Positions 46,373 through 54,838 of a stretch of DNA of 64,000 nucleotides are shown here, in pieces. The notes beneath the pieces were generated by a model. It did not search any database and had not been told where the DNA came from. It saw nothing but the letters and a program-made list of their open reading frames with translations. The stretch covers positions 392,258 to 456,257 of the forward strand of contig JAIELP010000004.1 of NCBI GenBank assembly GCA_019752925.1, read 5' to 3'. The position numbers and the translations under genes were made by a program. This DNA is from a bacterium (GTDB taxonomy: Bacteria > Bdellovibrionota > Bdellovibrionia > Bdellovibrionales > Bdellovibrionaceae). Each line of letters starts with the position of its first letter. Position 1 is the stretch's first letter.

Positions 46373-47056
46373 TTATTTTTTTGCTGCTGGAGCTTTTGCA
46401 TCTTTAGCTGCTGCCGGAGCTGCTGCGCCCGCTGCTGGAGCTGCTGCACCTGCTGCTGGAGTAGCTGCCGCTGCTGCAACTGGAGTAGCAATAACTTCTT
46501 CTTCAATCTCAACAACCGCTGCGATTGTTAATTCTGGACGAGAAATTAATTTAACGCCAGCCGGGATTGTTAATTCAGAAGCATGGATAGAGTCGCCAAC
46601 GTTTAATTCAGTAACATCGATAAGGATGAATTCAGGGATTGCAGTTGGTAAACACTCAACTTCAACTTGACGAGTAACGATATTCAGTAAACCGCCTTCA
46701 GCGATACCGATAGCTTTACCTTCAACTTTGATCTCAACAGATACGCGAACTGCTTTAGTAAGATCAAGAGCGAATAAGTCAACGTGTTCAGGTCTTCTAG
46801 ATAATGGATTTACAGACACTTCTTTGAAAAGTGCTACTTTACCATTTAATTTTGCATCAGAGCTTTTGATAGTCATTAAAGCATTCTCGTAAGCACGAGA
46901 GTTGTATTTTAAAACGTCATTTACGTGTAAAGAGATGTTTGCGTTTTCGATAGCTCCGTAGATGATACCCGGAACCATTTTGTTGACGCGTAAGCCACGA
47001 GCGTCTGCGCGACCGGCTGTGCGTGCTTCTACTGTTAATTCAATTTGCTTTTTCAT
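46373..47056 (-). CDS. rplY: 50S ribosomal protein L25/general stress protein Ctc
   Basis: Binds 5S rRNA in the large subunit. It has 227 residues, the long (TL5/Ctc) form. The N-terminal L25 domain (about 1-95) opens KQIELTVEARTAGRADARGLR with VPGIIYG. The C-terminal beta domain (about 95-185) includes GLLNIVTRQVEVECLP and LNVGDSIHASELTIPAGV. A 40-residue Ala/Pro-rich low-complexity tail follows, ending in lysines. The opposite-frame Gln/Leu-rich ORF (46291-46515) is only a shadow of this tail. It lies between prs and pth, a conserved order. Confidence 0.95.
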   Translation of the reverse strand: MKKQIELTVEARTAGRADARGLRVNKMVPGIIYGAIENANISLHVNDVLKYNSRAYENALMTIKSSDAKLNGKVALFKEVSVNPLSRRPEHVDLFALDLTKAVRVSVEIKVEGKAIGIAEGGLLNIVTRQVEVECLPTAIPEFILIDVTELNVGDSIHASELTIPAGVKLISRPELTIAAVVEIEEEVIATPVAAAAATPAAGAAAPAAGAAAPAAAKDAKAPAAKK

Positions 47057-47142
47057 TTTTACTCCTGACTACTTCCTCCAAACGTCCGCACCATGCAGCC
47101 GCCTGAGGCCATTGTCTTTTTGGTTTCTAAAATTAAATCCGA

Positions 47143-48096
47143 CTAATCAAAAAGAGAACTCACTGAATCGTGATCGTGAATTCTTTTGATAGCCTCTGCT
47201 AGAACTGGGGCCACGCTTATAACCTGGATTTTACCGGATTTTAAAGCGGCCTCACTTAAAGGAATTGTGTCGGACACAAAAACTTTCTCCAAACGGCTTT
47301 CAACGATTCTGCTGATAGCAGGGCCTGAAAGAACAGGGTGGGTAGCAACGGCGAACACTCGTTTTGCCCCATTTTTAAGTAGGCTGTCAACAGCTTGTGT
47401 TAAGGTTCCGGCTGTATCTATCATATCGTCTACGATAACCGCTGTTTTATTGGTCACATCCCCTATGAGATGCATGGCTTTGGCCTCATTTGGACCCGAA
47501 CGGCGTTTATCAATAATGGCTAAGCTAGAATCTATACGTTTTGCAAAGGCACGAGCTCTTTCAACCCCACCTGCGTCTGGACTCACTGTGACAATGTCGT
47601 CGCCTGTGCCCACTTGTTCTTTAAAGGCGCGGGCTAAGGTTGGAGTGGCAAATAAGTGATCAAAAGGACAGTTAAAGAAACCCTGAATTTGCGCGGCGTG
47701 AAGGTCAACCGATACTACGCGGCCCGCTCCGGCTGTAGTTAAAAGATCGGCCATACATTTTGCCGAAATCGGAGCCCTCGGCTGAACTTTACGGTCTTGG
47801 CGGGCATAACCGTAATATGGAATAACTGCGGTGACAGAGGCTGAAGAAGCTCTTTTTAAAGCATCCAGCATTATAAATAACTCAACATAATTTTGATTTA
47901 CCGGAGTGCATGTGCTGTGAATGATAAAAACATGTTTTCCGCGAACGCTCTCTTTAATTTCGACTTGGGTTTCGCCGTCGGCGAATGAATTCACCTGGCT
48001 TTGTCCGAGGGGAACACCCATCAAACGCGAAACTTCCGTAGCTAAATGTTTTGTTGAATTGCCAGCAAAGATTTTTAAGTTCGAGAGCGACGACAT
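47143..48096 (-). CDS. prs: Ribose-phosphate pyrophosphokinase (PRPP synthase)
   Basis: Makes PRPP from ribose-5-phosphate and ATP, for nucleotide, histidine and NAD synthesis (nadC in this window uses PRPP). It has 317 residues. Motifs: GNSTKHLA, SFADGETQVEIKESVRGKHVF, IPYYGYARQDRK, DLHAAQIQGFFNCPFDHLFA, the catalytic DKRR region, and the PRPP-binding VIVDDMIDTAGTL. The start has GAGG upstream. It begins the prs-rplY-pth-ychF series. Confidence 0.97.
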   Translation of the reverse strand: MSSLSNLKIFAGNSTKHLATEVSRLMGVPLGQSQVNSFADGETQVEIKESVRGKHVFIIHSTCTPVNQNYVELFIMLDALKRASSASVTAVIPYYGYARQDRKVQPRAPISAKCMADLLTTAGAGRVVSVDLHAAQIQGFFNCPFDHLFATPTLARAFKEQVGTGDDIVTVSPDAGGVERARAFAKRIDSSLAIIDKRRSGPNEAKAMHLIGDVTNKTAVIVDDMIDTAGTLTQAVDSLLKNGAKRVFAVATHPVLSGPAISRIVESRLEKVFVSDTIPLSEAALKSGKIQVISVAPVLAEAIKRIHDHDSVSSLFD

Positions 48097-48165
48097 AAAA
48101 CCTCTTAAGTGTATGAGGCAAAGTAGCAGTTAGTTTTCTGAGTGTCGAGGGAAGATTTTTTGAAC

Positions 48166-48771
48166 TTAAGATATGAGCGCAGCGTCTTTGAGTTTGGTTA
48201 AAAACTGAGCCAAAGCAATAGCTCTATGAGATTTTTGAATTTTATAAGCAGGGCCTAACTCAGCTAATGTTTTGGTTTCACCCTCGGGTATAAACACGGG
48301 ATCGTAGCCAAAACCCATGGTGCCAGCTACTTTTGTGGAAATTTGCCCTTTTAGTACGCCTTCAAATACCCATTCTTCGTTTTGCGGAGTTAACACAACA
48401 GTAACGCATTTAAATTGGGCTTTACGGTTGGCGGCGCTGCGAATTTGTATCATTTTCAAAAGTTTAGCGACGTTTTCTGAGTCGCGTGCATTGGGGCCGG
48501 CGTAACGGGCGGTATGAACGCCTGGTAAATTATTTAACCCCTCTACTTCCAGGCCGGCATCTTCACCTAAAATCCAGTGTTCAGATTTTAGAGCTTTTAC
48601 GGATTTTGCTTTAATGCGGGCGTTATCTAAAAACGTCGCACCATCTTCAGGTTTTGGAGTGAAGTGTGGAAGGTCGGCCTGTGAGTAAACTTTAAATTCA
48701 GGAATTTTTCCTAACGACAGTTTGTATTCTTCTAATTTACCTTTGTTGCCGGTTGCAATCCACAATTCCAT
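48166..48771 (-). CDS. rdgB: dITP/XTP pyrophosphatase (RdgB/HAM1)
   Basis: Removes non-canonical purine nucleotides such as dITP and XTP. It has 201 residues. Motifs: IATGNKGKLEEYKLSLG, DGATFLDNARIKAKS, LGEDAGLEVEGLNNLPGVHTARYAG, GFGYDPVFIPEG and the C-terminal SHRAIALAQF. It lies 11 bases downstream of rph, the common rph-rdgB pairing. Confidence 0.96.
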   Translation of the reverse strand: MELWIATGNKGKLEEYKLSLGKIPEFKVYSQADLPHFTPKPEDGATFLDNARIKAKSVKALKSEHWILGEDAGLEVEGLNNLPGVHTARYAGPNARDSENVAKLLKMIQIRSAANRKAQFKCVTVVLTPQNEEWVFEGVLKGQISTKVAGTMGFGYDPVFIPEGETKTLAELGPAYKIQKSHRAIALAQFLTKLKDAALIS

Positions 48772-48782
48772 TTAGTCAAAAC

Positions 48783-49526
48783 CTATCTTTGTAACGGGAA
48801 GAAACTTCCTACGATTTTTTCTTGTGCTTTGAACAGTTCCTGACAGCCGCTTTCGGCAAGTGCCATCATTCCTAGTAACTGTTGTTTTGAAAAAGTTCCG
48901 TCTTCAGCGGTTCCTTGAATTTCGATGAATTCATTTTTATCCGTCATAACAAAATTCATATCAGTGCTAATTTCAGAATCTTCAATGTAATCTAAATCTA
49001 AAATCGGAGAAATCATTCCGTTGTGATCATGTAAGCCAACAGATACAGCTGAAACATAATGTTTGATTGGAATGCTTTTAATTTCAGAAAGATCATGCAA
49101 TTTTTTAAGAGCTAAGCATAAGGCTACAAAACCACCGGTAACAGCAGCGGTGCGGGTTCCGCCGTCGGCGTTGATGACATCACAATCGATCGTGATTTGT
49201 TTTTCGCCGAGCGCTTTTAAATCAACACAGGCTCTTAAAGAACGTCCTACTAATCTTGAAATTTCCTGAGTGCGACCGCCACTTTGCGATTTTTCACGTT
49301 TAATGCGTGTGTGAGTTGAGCGGGGTAACATCCCGTACTCAGCTGTAACCCAGCCAGCACCGGAGCCAGAAAGCCATGGAGGTGGTTTTGGCTCATAACT
49401 GGCAGCGCATAACACGCGTGTATTTCCGAATTCAACCATAACAGAACCTTCTGCATAATCCAGAACATTGGGAGTAATTTTAATTTCACGTAATTGATTT
49501 TGAGATCGGTTATCGTGTCTTTTCAT
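48783..49526 (-). CDS. rph: Ribonuclease PH
   Basis: A phosphate-dependent 3'-5' exonuclease that trims tRNA precursors. It has 247 residues. Motifs: GSVMVEFGNTRVLCAAS, GWVTAEYGMLPRSTHTR, SQSGGRTQEISRLVGRSLRACVDL and DCDVINADGGTRTAAVTGGFVAL. The length is typical. It sits between the amidase and rdgB on the minus strand, 39 bases from the amidase stop. Confidence 0.97.
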   Translation of the reverse strand: MKRHDNRSQNQLREIKITPNVLDYAEGSVMVEFGNTRVLCAASYEPKPPPWLSGSGAGWVTAEYGMLPRSTHTRIKREKSQSGGRTQEISRLVGRSLRACVDLKALGEKQITIDCDVINADGGTRTAAVTGGFVALCLALKKLHDLSEIKSIPIKHYVSAVSVGLHDHNGMISPILDLDYIEDSEISTDMNFVMTDKNEFIEIQGTAEDGTFSKQQLLGMMALAESGCQELFKAQEKIVGSFFPLQR

Positions 49527-49565
49527 ATAGGCGCCTTTGTTGTTAAAACGGGATACTTACTTTTC

Positions 49566-50291
49566 TTACAGCCTATGGAGTTTGTCACTCTTTTCTTTGT
49601 ACTCAAGTATGGCGTTAGTCAGTAAGTTGGCGACTTCGTTCTGGTATTCTTCAGAGGTTAATTTTTTGGCTTCGCGGCGATTGGAAAGAAAACCCAGCTC
49701 GATTAAAGCTGACGGCATGCTGGTTCTATCAACAACATAAAATGGAGCTCGCTTTATGATACTTTTTTGTTCGGTTTCGGAGCTTTTATTTTTGATTGAT
49801 CTGGTTAAAAGCAGGCTCTTTTCAGTTTTATCGTAAAATAAGAAATCGTTTTTAATTTTATCGATGACCTGCTGGCTATTGGGATTTCTAATTTTGGGTT
49901 TCGTTTCGTCGGTGAGTTCTGCGAATTTATAAGAGTCTGCGGAGTTAAAATAAAACTCCATTCCTTGCATGGAGCTTGATACAGAAGTGTTGGCGTGCAG
50001 GCTTAAAAATAAATCGGCGTTAAGTTCCTGTGCTAATTGTACGCGGCTCTTGAGTGTCATACCCACATCGGCGTGGCGTGTGAGGGAGGCTTGGATATTA
50101 TGTTTTTCAAGAGATACTTTAACTTTTTTTGCAATTTCTAAAGCAATCTGTGATTCAACAAATGAATCGCGAACGGCACCTAAGTCAGCACCGCCATGTC
50201 CGGGATCTAATACAACATGAAAAGTTTTTTCAGCCGCTAAAGCGTTGAAAGAAAATAATGATATAATCAAAATTAAAGAGCGAAAAATCAT
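49566..50291 (-). CDS. N-acetylmuramoyl-L-alanine amidase (Amidase_3)
   Basis: Cuts the bond between muramic acid and the stem peptide in the periplasm. The track start (50369) reads through a terminator hairpin, producing an implausible PPP-TW-FFF stretch. The ATG at 50291 instead opens a normal signal peptide (MIFRSLILIISLFSFNALA), giving 241 residues. Zinc-site motifs: VVLDPGHGGADLGA, the glutamate in SQIALEIAKK, and the histidine in FLSLHANTS. The catalytic Glu lies in SALIELGFLSN. No AMIN or SPOR domain is present. It begins the amidase-rph-rdgB run. Confidence 0.9.
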   Translation of the reverse strand: MIFRSLILIISLFSFNALAAEKTFHVVLDPGHGGADLGAVRDSFVESQIALEIAKKVKVSLEKHNIQASLTRHADVGMTLKSRVQLAQELNADLFLSLHANTSVSSSMQGMEFYFNSADSYKFAELTDETKPKIRNPNSQQVIDKIKNDFLFYDKTEKSLLLTRSIKNKSSETEQKSIIKRAPFYVVDRTSMPSALIELGFLSNRREAKKLTSEEYQNEVANLLTNAILEYKEKSDKLHRL

Positions 50292-50325
50292 TAACTTAAG
50301 ACTAGCTGGTTCTGGGTAAAAAAGG

Positions 50326-50367
50326 AAAAAAAAAGACGGCCAGGTTGGGGGGGGATTCCTAGCCGCC
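50326..50367 (-). terminator. Intrinsic terminator or attenuator upstream of the amidase, with a C8 loop
   Basis: On the minus strand GGCGGCTAGG pairs with CCTGGCCGTC (two G-U pairs) around a 13-base loop with eight consecutive C, followed at once by nine T. The next gene in this direction is the amidase itself (start 50291), and no minus-strand gene lies close upstream: the neighbour is on the plus strand. It could end a short RNA or act as a leader attenuator. Confidence 0.6.
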
Positions 50368-50443
50368 ATGGGGGTACCTTAGTTAAAAGCAAGACTTAAA
50401 CCCACATTATGGGCGCTATATGCAATATGAGGTGTTTATGGTT

Positions 50444-50472
50444 TTGACAGTGACAATACATGACGGTAAATT
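50444..50472 (+). promoter_or_regulatory. Sigma-70-type promoter for the PilZ gene
   Basis: TTGACA at 50444-50449, 17-base spacer, TAAATT at 50467-50472. Transcription would start near 50479, about 12 bases before the TTG start codon, leaving room only for the GGGAG ribosome site. Confidence 0.5.
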
Positions 50473-50490
50473 TGGGCATAGGGAGCTAAC

Positions 50491-51084
50491 TTGAGTTCAT
50501 CTGAGACAACTTGGGCTTTACATAATGCACTGAAATCATGGACTTTATATAATCTGAGCGAAGATCAGATTTGCATGCTTCTTTTGACAATGAGCCCTTC
50601 CGAATTAAAGCTTATAAAAGTTTGTCCTAAAAATGAAAAAATTTGGGAGTCTTTGGACCGTACTAAACACTCACAATTTTTTAAATCTGAAGAAACTAAA
50701 CTTTTTTTAAATGCGAACCATTATCCACCTGTAGATATACGCAGCGACTCAGTAAGCGAAACCGGGTATTTTGTAATTAAACCTAATAAGGTCGTGCAAC
50801 CGCGCTTACATAAACGTCATGAAATAGCTGTTAATTGTGTTTTAGTCGGGGCTAATGATCAGGAATTTGTCACTGAAACAATGGATCTGTCAGAAGGTGG
50901 TTTGTTTTTTAAAGATACAATACCCAGTTGGGTAGCAGGATATTTTTTAGTTACTGTAAAATCGCAATTTCAACTTATGTGCAGTTTGGTTGAAGATCAA
51001 AAAGAAAAAAAACGTGTTCAAATCGTTTCTGAAGAATCAGATTTTAACTTTATTCAGTACAAAAACTGGCTGAGTCAGCTTTAA
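50491..51084 (+). CDS. PilZ domain protein (probable c-di-GMP receptor)
   Basis: It has 197 residues. The start is TTG with GGGAG five bases upstream. Residues 1-95 are a helical segment I do not recognise (LSEDQICMLLLTMSPSELKLIK). A PilZ domain follows: a lysine/arginine motif HKRHEIAVN near residue 110 (RxxxR-like but incomplete: H-K-R-H-E) and DLSEGGLFF near residue 132 (the [D/N]xSxxG motif). With the second motif intact and the first altered, c-di-GMP binding is plausible but not sure. It converges on the MscS gene with no gap. A sigma-70 promoter is visible upstream. Confidence 0.78.
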   Translation: MSSSETTWALHNALKSWTLYNLSEDQICMLLLTMSPSELKLIKVCPKNEKIWESLDRTKHSQFFKSEETKLFLNANHYPPVDIRSDSVSETGYFVIKPNKVVQPRLHKRHEIAVNCVLVGANDQEFVTETMDLSEGGLFFKDTIPSWVAGYFLVTVKSQFQLMCSLVEDQKEKKRVQIVSEESDFNFIQYKNWLSQL

Positions 51085-52230
51085 TTACTGTATTGCCGAT
51101 TTTTCCTTTACGGATTGTTGCATAATCATCGTACGTGTTGGGAATGCAAACGACAATTTCTGCTCAGTAGCTACTTTATAAATTAAATCTAAATAAGAGT
51201 TAATGCGTGCAAGATCCACATCGCCTTCGTCTAAATGATAGTGGAAATTTACAATTACATTTAAAGCCGAATCTCCAAAGCTGTTGAAGTGGATAGCAAT
51301 GCGTTCACGGTCGACATTAGGATCCTGCAATAACTGATATTTTAAATTTTCTGAAAACGCCTGCATCATTTCAGGAGTCGCTTCATAGGTAAATCCAATG
51401 GTATGGCGGAACCGCATCCAGCCGTTGCGTTCAGAAAGATTATCTATTTTTTCTTTTGCAACAACTGAATTAGGTAAAGTTACTACGGAATTGTAGAAAG
51501 TTTTAATGTGAGTTGATCTGAAACCAATTTCAATAACAGTGCCTTCAGTGTCGCCGATTTTAATCCAATCGCCGAGCTTAAAAGGTGAGTCCAATAAAAT
51601 TGTAATGGTTCCGAAAACATTAGAAACAGTGTCTTGAGCTGCGAAAGCTAAAGCAATACCACCAATACCGAGACCGGCAAGTAAAGCTGTAACATTAACG
51701 CCGAAATTCTGTAAAATAATTAACCCACCAACGACTACAACAATTACTTTTAAAGTTTTGTTGGCGAACGGTGCTAATTGATCGTCTAATTTTGTATCTG
51801 TAGTTTTGGCCCACTCTTCGATTGTTAGCCCGAAAGCTTCAGCAGCTAAGTAACACGTGCGGATAACATTAATAGATAAGAATAATTTAATAGTCAGGCC
51901 TAAATACTTATCTAAATTCGGCGTCAGTTCGAGCGAATCCATAAAGATAAGGCCAGTTGTACTGATTATAACCCAGCTTAAGCCTTTTTCGATAGGCTGC
52001 TCCAGAAAAAAATGCATGAAGGTTTTTTCCGGAAAATAATTTTCGGCTTTTTTAAGCTTTGTTAAAATCCACAAAACAACAAATCTTACAAAATAAAGTA
52101 CAACAACTGCTGCAATTAGGCTTAACCACTTCCAGTTTGGAAGGCCCATCACAAAAGTATTTAAAAAATCTTGTACTTCGCTGGAAATATATCGTTGTCC
52201 AGCTTCTAAGGAAAAGGTTGAGTCGTTCAT
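51085..52230 (-). CDS. MscS family mechanosensitive ion channel
   Basis: Releases solutes on hypo-osmotic shock. It has 381 residues. Four or five hydrophobic segments precede the pore helix, which reads LLAGLGIGGIALAFAAQDTVSNVFG, the conserved MscS pore and hinge. The cytosolic beta domain follows: DSPFKLGDWIKIGDTEGTVIEIGFRSTHIKTFYNSVVTLPNS. The C-terminal alpha/beta domain ends at about residue 370. Its start overlaps uppP by four bases (ATGA), so the two are translated together. Confidence 0.95.
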   Translation of the reverse strand: MNDSTFSLEAGQRYISSEVQDFLNTFVMGLPNWKWLSLIAAVVVLYFVRFVVLWILTKLKKAENYFPEKTFMHFFLEQPIEKGLSWVIISTTGLIFMDSLELTPNLDKYLGLTIKLFLSINVIRTCYLAAEAFGLTIEEWAKTTDTKLDDQLAPFANKTLKVIVVVVGGLIILQNFGVNVTALLAGLGIGGIALAFAAQDTVSNVFGTITILLDSPFKLGDWIKIGDTEGTVIEIGFRSTHIKTFYNSVVTLPNSVVAKEKIDNLSERNGWMRFRHTIGFTYEATPEMMQAFSENLKYQLLQDPNVDRERIAIHFNSFGDSALNVIVNFHYHLDEGDVDLARINSYLDLIYKVATEQKLSFAFPTRTMIMQQSVKEKSAIQ

Positions 52231-52991
52231 AAAGCTCCAAAGTAAGTTAAAATTAAAACTAAAGTTCCGATGATAATGCGGTAATAACCGAAGTATTTAA
52301 AACCGTAACGGTTTAATACCGAGATAAAGAATTTAATCGCAAGTACCGCAAATATAAATGAAAAAAACACGCCTAGCGCAAGATTCAAACTTTGTGACGA
52401 GTCAATGATGTGGCGAATTTTCCATAACTTGTAGGCGGTTGCGGCACCTAAGGTTGGAATGGCCAGAATAAAAGAAAACTCTGCTGCTTTTTCGCGCGAT
52501 AGCCCGAAAATTTGACCACCGATTATAGTGGCTGCTGAGCGTGAAACACCCGGAATCATCGCGATACTTTGAAATAGCCCTATTAATAAAGAGGATTTTT
52601 CATTTAACTCTTTTTCTGTACGGTGTTTGAACCAAGAATCAATTCCAATCAAAATAAATCCACCCACAATAAGCGAAACCGCAACGACAGTTGTGCTCTC
52701 GAGTAGGGCATCAATTTTGTTTTTCAGTAAAAATCCCAGAATGGCCGTAGGAATAAAGGCCAAAGTTACATTTTTATAAAATTTAAAATCCCATTTAAGT
52801 TTGGAGCGGTACAAATAAATGACGGCTAAGATCGCACCGAACTGAATGATGACATCAAAGGCTTTAGTAAACTCCGTGCTTTCCATTTTTAAAAGAGCAC
52901 CGGTTAAAATTAAATGTCCAGTAGATGAAACGGGAATAAACTCTGTGAGACCTTCAATAAACGACAGTATGAGAACTTCTAGAAATGACAT
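52227..52991 (-). CDS. uppP: Undecaprenyl-diphosphatase
   Basis: Recycles the undecaprenyl lipid carrier for cell-wall synthesis at the membrane. About 254 residues. The family motifs EGLTEFIPVSSTGHLIL (near residue 12) and PGVSRSAATIIGGQIFGLSREKAAEFSF are intact, including the conserved E, S, H and R residues. About seven membrane helices. The track start at 53033 adds 14 residues; the ATG at 52991 (MSFLEVLILSFIEG) gives the usual N-terminus. It leads uppP-mscS. Confidence 0.96.
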   Translation of the reverse strand: MSFLEVLILSFIEGLTEFIPVSSTGHLILTGALLKMESTEFTKAFDVIIQFGAILAVIYLYRSKLKWDFKFYKNVTLAFIPTAILGFLLKNKIDALLESTTVVAVSLIVGGFILIGIDSWFKHRTEKELNEKSSLLIGLFQSIAMIPGVSRSAATIIGGQIFGLSREKAAEFSFILAIPTLGAATAYKLWKIRHIIDSSQSLNLALGVFFSFIFAVLAIKFFISVLNRYGFKYFGYYRIIIGTLVLILTYFGAL

Positions 52992-53049
52992 ATATATAGT
53001 ATGGTTCGGTGTAACGCCGAATACCTCAACCAATGTCTAGGTGCGTAAA

Positions 53050-53078
53050 CTGACAAAAAAATAATTATTTACTATTTT
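53050..53078 (+). promoter_or_regulatory. Possible promoter for the second subtilase
   Basis: CTGACA at 53050-53055, 17-base spacer, TATTTT at 53073-53078, in a strongly AT-rich stretch. A leader of roughly 75 bases would follow before the ATG at 53160. Confidence 0.4.
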
Positions 53079-53159
53079 TTTATAAAAAAGTCGCGATACG
53101 ATCTTTCCAAAGTTTAACGGTTCCAAGTCGGAACCAGATATTTCACGGAAGGAAATAAC

Positions 53160-54704
53160 ATGAAACTAAGAAATCTTGGTTTATTTTTAGCTCTGGCATT
53201 AGCAGCTCAAGTATCTTCAGCTGGCGAATACTTAGTTAAATACAAAAACACCAACGCACTTAACAAAATCGCAGCAATGCAAACTGAGGCTTTCGGTCTT
53301 GAGATGAAGGGTATTCATCGTCCAGGTCAATTAGCTACAGTTAATATCGCTAAGAAAAACGAAGCTAGAACTTTAGCAGCTTTATTTGCTGATAAAAACG
53401 TTGAGTACGTTGTTCCTAACTTCACTATCAGAGCTTTTACTACTCCGGTAAATACTGAAGCTTTAAAAGAGCAATATGCATTAGCGAAAGTAAATGCTGA
53501 AGCGGCTTGGAAGCGCGCAGGTAACAAAGGTAGCAAAAATGTATTATTAGCTGTTATCGACACTGGTGTAGACTACAGACACAAAAATTTAGCTCCAAAT
53601 ACAGTTCCAGGTTATGACTTCCGCGATAACGATGCAGATCCAATGGATCAAACTTCTGCACAAAATCCAGGTCACGGTACTCACTGTGCTGGTATTGTTG
53701 GTGCAACTGGTTTAATCGATGGCGGTATCTCAGGTTTATCTCCTGAAGTTTCTATCATGCCTTTACGTTTCTTAGGTGCTGATGGTTCTGGTTCTTTAGA
53801 AGGTGGTATCAAAGCTATCGACTACGCAATCGAGAAAAAAGTACAAGTTATCTCGGCTAGTTGGGGCGCATCTGTTCCTCCTGCAACGGCTCAACCATTA
53901 GTTGAAGCTATTGCTAGAGCTGAAGCTGCGGGAATCATCTTCGTAACTGCGGCTGCAAATGACGGTAAAAACAATGATAAAACTGACGTTTACCCTGCAA
54001 ATGCTGGTTTACCAAACATGATCACTGTTGCGGCTTCTGGCGCAACTGATGCAAAACCATCTTGGTCAAACTATGGTAAAGCTAAAGTATCTTTAGCTGC
54101 TCCAGGTGAAAACATCATGTCAACTGTACCATCTGACAAATACTCAAATATGTCTGGTACTTCAATGGCAACTCCACTTGTTGCAGGTTTAGTAGCTTTC
54201 TTAAAAGCTCAAGATGCAACTCTTACTGGTGCAGAGATCAAAGCTTTATTACAAACAACTGGTTCAAAAGTACAAATCGAAACAGCATGTAACTGCCGTA
54301 TCGATGCTTTCGCGTCAGTAGATACTTTGTTATCTAAAAAAGCTTGGTTAGTTCCTGCTGCAGCAACTATCGGCGAAAAAGCAACTTTACAATTCACTCT
54401 TAAAAATGCTTCTGGCGCGGTTAAATTTGAATCTTCTAACCCTGCAATCTTAGCTGTTGATGCTAACGGTTTAGCTTCTGCAGTAGCAAAAGGTACAGCT
54501 TCTATTAAAGCAACTGATGCTAACGGAACTGTTCAATCATTAGATATCAATGTTGGAGCAGTTACTTCAAAACCACCAACTGATCCAGGTCAGCCACCTA
54601 CAGATCCAGGCCAACCTGGTGATGGTGAATGCCCACTCGGTGACGCGGCTATGTGCCAAATCCTTTGCCAAATCATGCCGACAGCTCCTTGGTGTTCGAA
54701 ATAG
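53160..54704 (+). CDS. Secreted subtilisin-like (S8) protease with prodomain and C-terminal extensions
   Basis: The precursor has 514 residues. Signal peptide (LFLALALAAQVSSA), then an I9-type inhibitor prodomain (about 22-98) ending in YVVPNFTIRAF. The catalytic domain has Asp134 in VIDTGVD, His172 in GHGTHCAG and Ser335 in MSGTSMATP. After it come a bacterial Ig-like (Big_2-type) domain at about 395-465, recognisable from NPAILAVDANGLASAVAKGTASI, a Pro-rich linker with the repeat PPTDPGQ, and a short tail with four cysteines. An extracellular or periplasmic enzyme. Strong codon bias and an optimal ribosome site (AAGGAA) suggest high expression. Confidence 0.93.
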   Translation: MKLRNLGLFLALALAAQVSSAGEYLVKYKNTNALNKIAAMQTEAFGLEMKGIHRPGQLATVNIAKKNEARTLAALFADKNVEYVVPNFTIRAFTTPVNTEALKEQYALAKVNAEAAWKRAGNKGSKNVLLAVIDTGVDYRHKNLAPNTVPGYDFRDNDADPMDQTSAQNPGHGTHCAGIVGATGLIDGGISGLSPEVSIMPLRFLGADGSGSLEGGIKAIDYAIEKKVQVISASWGASVPPATAQPLVEAIARAEAAGIIFVTAAANDGKNNDKTDVYPANAGLPNMITVAASGATDAKPSWSNYGKAKVSLAAPGENIMSTVPSDKYSNMSGTSMATPLVAGLVAFLKAQDATLTGAEIKALLQTTGSKVQIETACNCRIDAFASVDTLLSKKAWLVPAAATIGEKATLQFTLKNASGAVKFESSNPAILAVDANGLASAVAKGTASIKATDANGTVQSLDINVGAVTSKPPTDPGQPPTDPGQPGDGECPLGDAAMCQILCQIMPTAPWCSK

Positions 54705-54740
54705 TAGAACTATAGTCGAGTAAATTGATTTTTAACTCAA

Positions 54741-54768
54741 AAAAAAGGCCCTTCTAAGGGCCTTTTTT
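54741..54768. terminator. Terminator after the second subtilase
   Basis: AAAAAAGGCCCTT and AAGGGCCTTTTTT form a long perfect stem with a small loop, ending in T7. Confidence 0.88.
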
Positions 54769-54805
54769 TATAGATTTTTAACAACTTTGATATGCATTTA
54801 ATCCC

Positions 54806-54832
54806 TCAACTCTCTCATTAAAGTGCCGATAA
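54806..54832 (+). promoter_or_regulatory. Candidate sigma-28 (FliA) promoter for the histidine kinase
   Basis: TCAA at 54806-54809, a 15-base spacer, then GCCGATAA at 54825-54832, matching the flagellar sigma-28 pattern. The expected transcription start falls on or next to the GTG start at 54839, so the mRNA would be leaderless. It may be fortuitous. Confidence 0.4.
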
Positions 54833-54838
54833 GAGTAC

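Noticed and set aside
46291-46515. Gln/Leu-rich minus-strand ORF
   Set aside because: An out-of-frame reading of the Ala/Pro-rich tail of rplY; composition follows from GCTGCT repeats.
47186-47659. 157-residue plus-strand ORF antisense to prs
   Set aside because: prs has full motif support; this is its shadow.
50292-50369. N-terminal extension of the amidase
   Set aside because: It is the terminator hairpin and T-run read as protein; the ATG at 50291 opens a proper signal peptide.
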